NCBI GenBank assembly: GCA_003558335.1
Contig: PWMA01000124.1
Coordinates: 1 to 7,284 of the forward strand
Reading direction: 5' to 3'
DNA: 7,284 nucleotides
Source: Candidatus Methanofastidiosia archaeon
GTDB taxonomy: Archaea > Methanobacteriota_B > Thermococci > Methanofastidiosales > Methanofastidiosaceae
The translations under genes were made by a program, and so were the position numbers. The notes under the pieces were generated by a model that searched no databases, was not told the DNA's origin, and saw nothing but the letters and a program-made list of their open reading frames with translations. Positions 6,320-7,284 of the stretch are shown here, piece after piece. Positions within the stretch are counted from its first letter, which is position 1. Every line of letters begins with the position of its first letter.

Positions 6320-6337
6320 AAAAAAGAAAAATAAAAA
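6320..6337 (-). terminator. T-rich terminator after the TPR gene
   Basis: Immediately after the TAA (6338-6340), the minus strand carries T5, A, T5, C, T6. No hairpin precedes it. Repeated T-runs of this kind are typical archaeal intrinsic terminators. Confidence 0.6.
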
Positions 6338-7284
6338 TTAACCTGAATAACCAAGTTGGGCTGCTCTTCGAAAAGCTTGTTGTGAGTCTTGATATCTTCC
6401 CAAAATTTCAAATATAACTCCTTTGTTGTACCAAGGATATGCATAGTCTGGAAGTATAGAAGAAGCTTTTTCAAAAGATGATATCGCTTCGTTGTACCTC
6501 CCCTCCCTTGCAAGTTTTATGCCTTTGTCGTTCCACGAATATGCCAAATACTCTATGGCTCTGTCGTTATCAGGATTTATTGAGAGTGAGTGGTCAAGAG
6601 AAGTTATAGCTTCGTCGTATCTTTCAAGATTGTAAAGTGAAATACCTTTGTTTGCCCATGCGAGTGCATAGTTTGGGAATAGTTCAATTGCCTTTTCATA
6701 GCTATTAATAGCTTGAGAGTATCTTCCAATATCATTTAGCTCTACACCTTTGTTGTTCCATGAAACTGCCAAATACTCTAGGGCTATATCGATGTTTGGA
6801 TCTAATGAAAGTGTTTGATTAAAACTATCTATAGCTTCGTCAAATCTTTCAAGATGGTAAAGTGAAATACCTTTATTTAACCAAGGCTGAATCATATTGG
6901 GATCTATATCAATTGCTTTATCGAAGTAAATAATGGATTCAGAGTATTCTCCAAGGTTTAAAAGTACCAATCCCTTGTTGTTCAATGCATTTTGATTGTC
7001 TGGGTCTATAAGAAGCACACTATCAAAAGCGTCTAGAGCTTGAATATACTGTTCAAGATCTAAGAGTTCAAGCCCTTTGTTGTTCAATGAAACAGCTAGA
7101 TATTCATTTGCTTCAATATTGTTTGGTTCAATTTCTAAAACTTTTTGAAAAAGTTCTATAGCTGCGCCATAGTTTTGTTCTTCATAAAGAGCCACCCCTT
7201 CATCAAATAGTATTTCTGCTTCAGAAGGGCCTGAAAATAGTAGCAATGCTGCAACAACTAAAACAAGCGCTCCTGTTACTCCTA
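6338..7284 (-). CDS. Secreted or membrane-anchored TPR protein (5' end outside window)
   Basis: The frame stays open to the window edge (first full codon at 7282), so the start is missing; the TTG at 7244-7246 is internal. The first visible residues, GVTGALVLVVAALLLFSG, form a hydrophobic signal peptide or membrane anchor, followed by eight tetratricopeptide repeats filling the remaining 300 or so residues to the stop. Counting from the TTG codon: 10-43, 53-84, 85-118, 119-152, 162-193, 194-227, 237-268 and 269-302. Each shows the NKGxxLxxLxRYxEAIxxFxxAL pattern and the PD/PN turn. After repeats 1, 4 and 6 an extra 7-9 residues with EYLAxS is inserted. TPRs form a superhelix that binds proteins or peptides; no enzymatic domain is visible. 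An extracellular scaffold role is inferred from the N-terminal segment. The partner is unknown. Confidence 0.85.
   Translation of the reverse strand, partial: GVTGALVLVVAALLLFSGPSEAEILFDEGVALYEEQNYGAAIELFQKVLEIEPNNIEANEYLAVSLNNKGLELLDLEQYIQALDAFDSVLLIDPDNQNALNNKGLVLLNLGEYSESIIYFDKAIDIDPNMIQPWLNKGISLYHLERFDEAIDSFNQTLSLDPNIDIALEYLAVSWNNKGVELNDIGRYSQAINSYEKAIELFPNYALAWANKGISLYNLERYDEAITSLDHSLSINPDNDRAIEYLAYSWNDKGIKLAREGRYNEAISSFEKASSILPDYAYPWYNKGVIFEILGRYQDSQQAFRRAAQLGYSG
6443..6892 (-). repeat. Tandem 225-bp duplication within the TPR gene
   Basis: Two adjacent 225-bp units (6668-6892 and 6443-6667) encode residues 119-193 and 194-268 of the TPR protein. They remain similar at DNA level: ATAGCTTCGTC recurs at 6831 and 6606, exactly 225 bp apart, followed by nearly the same 40 bases. 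Each unit is a 34-residue TPR plus a 41-residue extended one. This suggests a fairly recent in-frame duplication. Confidence 0.75.

Noticed and set aside
6313..6513. 66-codon minus-strand frame overlapping the TPR gene end
   Set aside because: Shadow of the TPR gene in another frame and runs through its T-rich terminator.
6443..6892. Regular repeats considered as a CRISPR array
   Set aside because: They are coding, 225 bp apart, and explained by TPR modules; no short repeat-spacer structure exists in the window.

Overview
The window looks like chromosomal DNA from an AT-rich euryarchaeote. The supporting evidence is a class I lysyl-tRNA synthetase, a SAMP/ThiS-like ubiquitin-fold protein next to a TtuA/Ncs6 thiolase, a tRNA-Thr without encoded CCA, TATA/BRE-like boxes about 25 bp before gene starts, and T-rich 3' ends instead of hairpin terminators. 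I cannot name the genus. A methanogen- or Thermococci-related lineage is possible, but that is only a guess from gene content.

Left part (1-2947): the 3' end of a membrane-anchored beta-propeller gene (+) converges on and overlaps a two-gene minus-strand operon. That operon encodes a nucleotidyltransferase with a probable helix-turn-helix tail, then lysyl-tRNA synthetase. The two genes are 2 nt apart, and the lysS ribosome binding site lies inside the last codons of the upstream gene.

Centre (2948-5221): a short divergent promoter region separates that operon from a plus-strand one encoding a PDZ-containing site-2 protease, a 67-residue ubiquitin-like protein ending in Gly-Gly, and a TtuA/Ncs6-type tRNA 2-thiolation enzyme. 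The first junction is an ATGA overlap and the second is stop codon directly against start codon, so translation is probably coupled. The last two genes fit as sulfur carrier and sulfur-inserting enzyme; the protease link is unexplained.

Right part (5222-7284): a minus-strand MntA-HepT (MNT/HEPN) toxin-antitoxin pair with all recognisable motifs intact, then tRNA-Thr(GGT) on the plus strand with its own TATA box, then about 225 bp with no convincing gene (one possible coding relic). Last is a secreted or membrane-anchored protein of eight TPRs (minus), cut by the window edge, with an unusual alternating 34/41-residue repeat.

Most genes are ordinary archaeal families. The least explained items are the HTH-bearing nucleotidyltransferase tied to lysS, the protease-ubiquitin-like-thiolase operon, and the TPR super-repeat.
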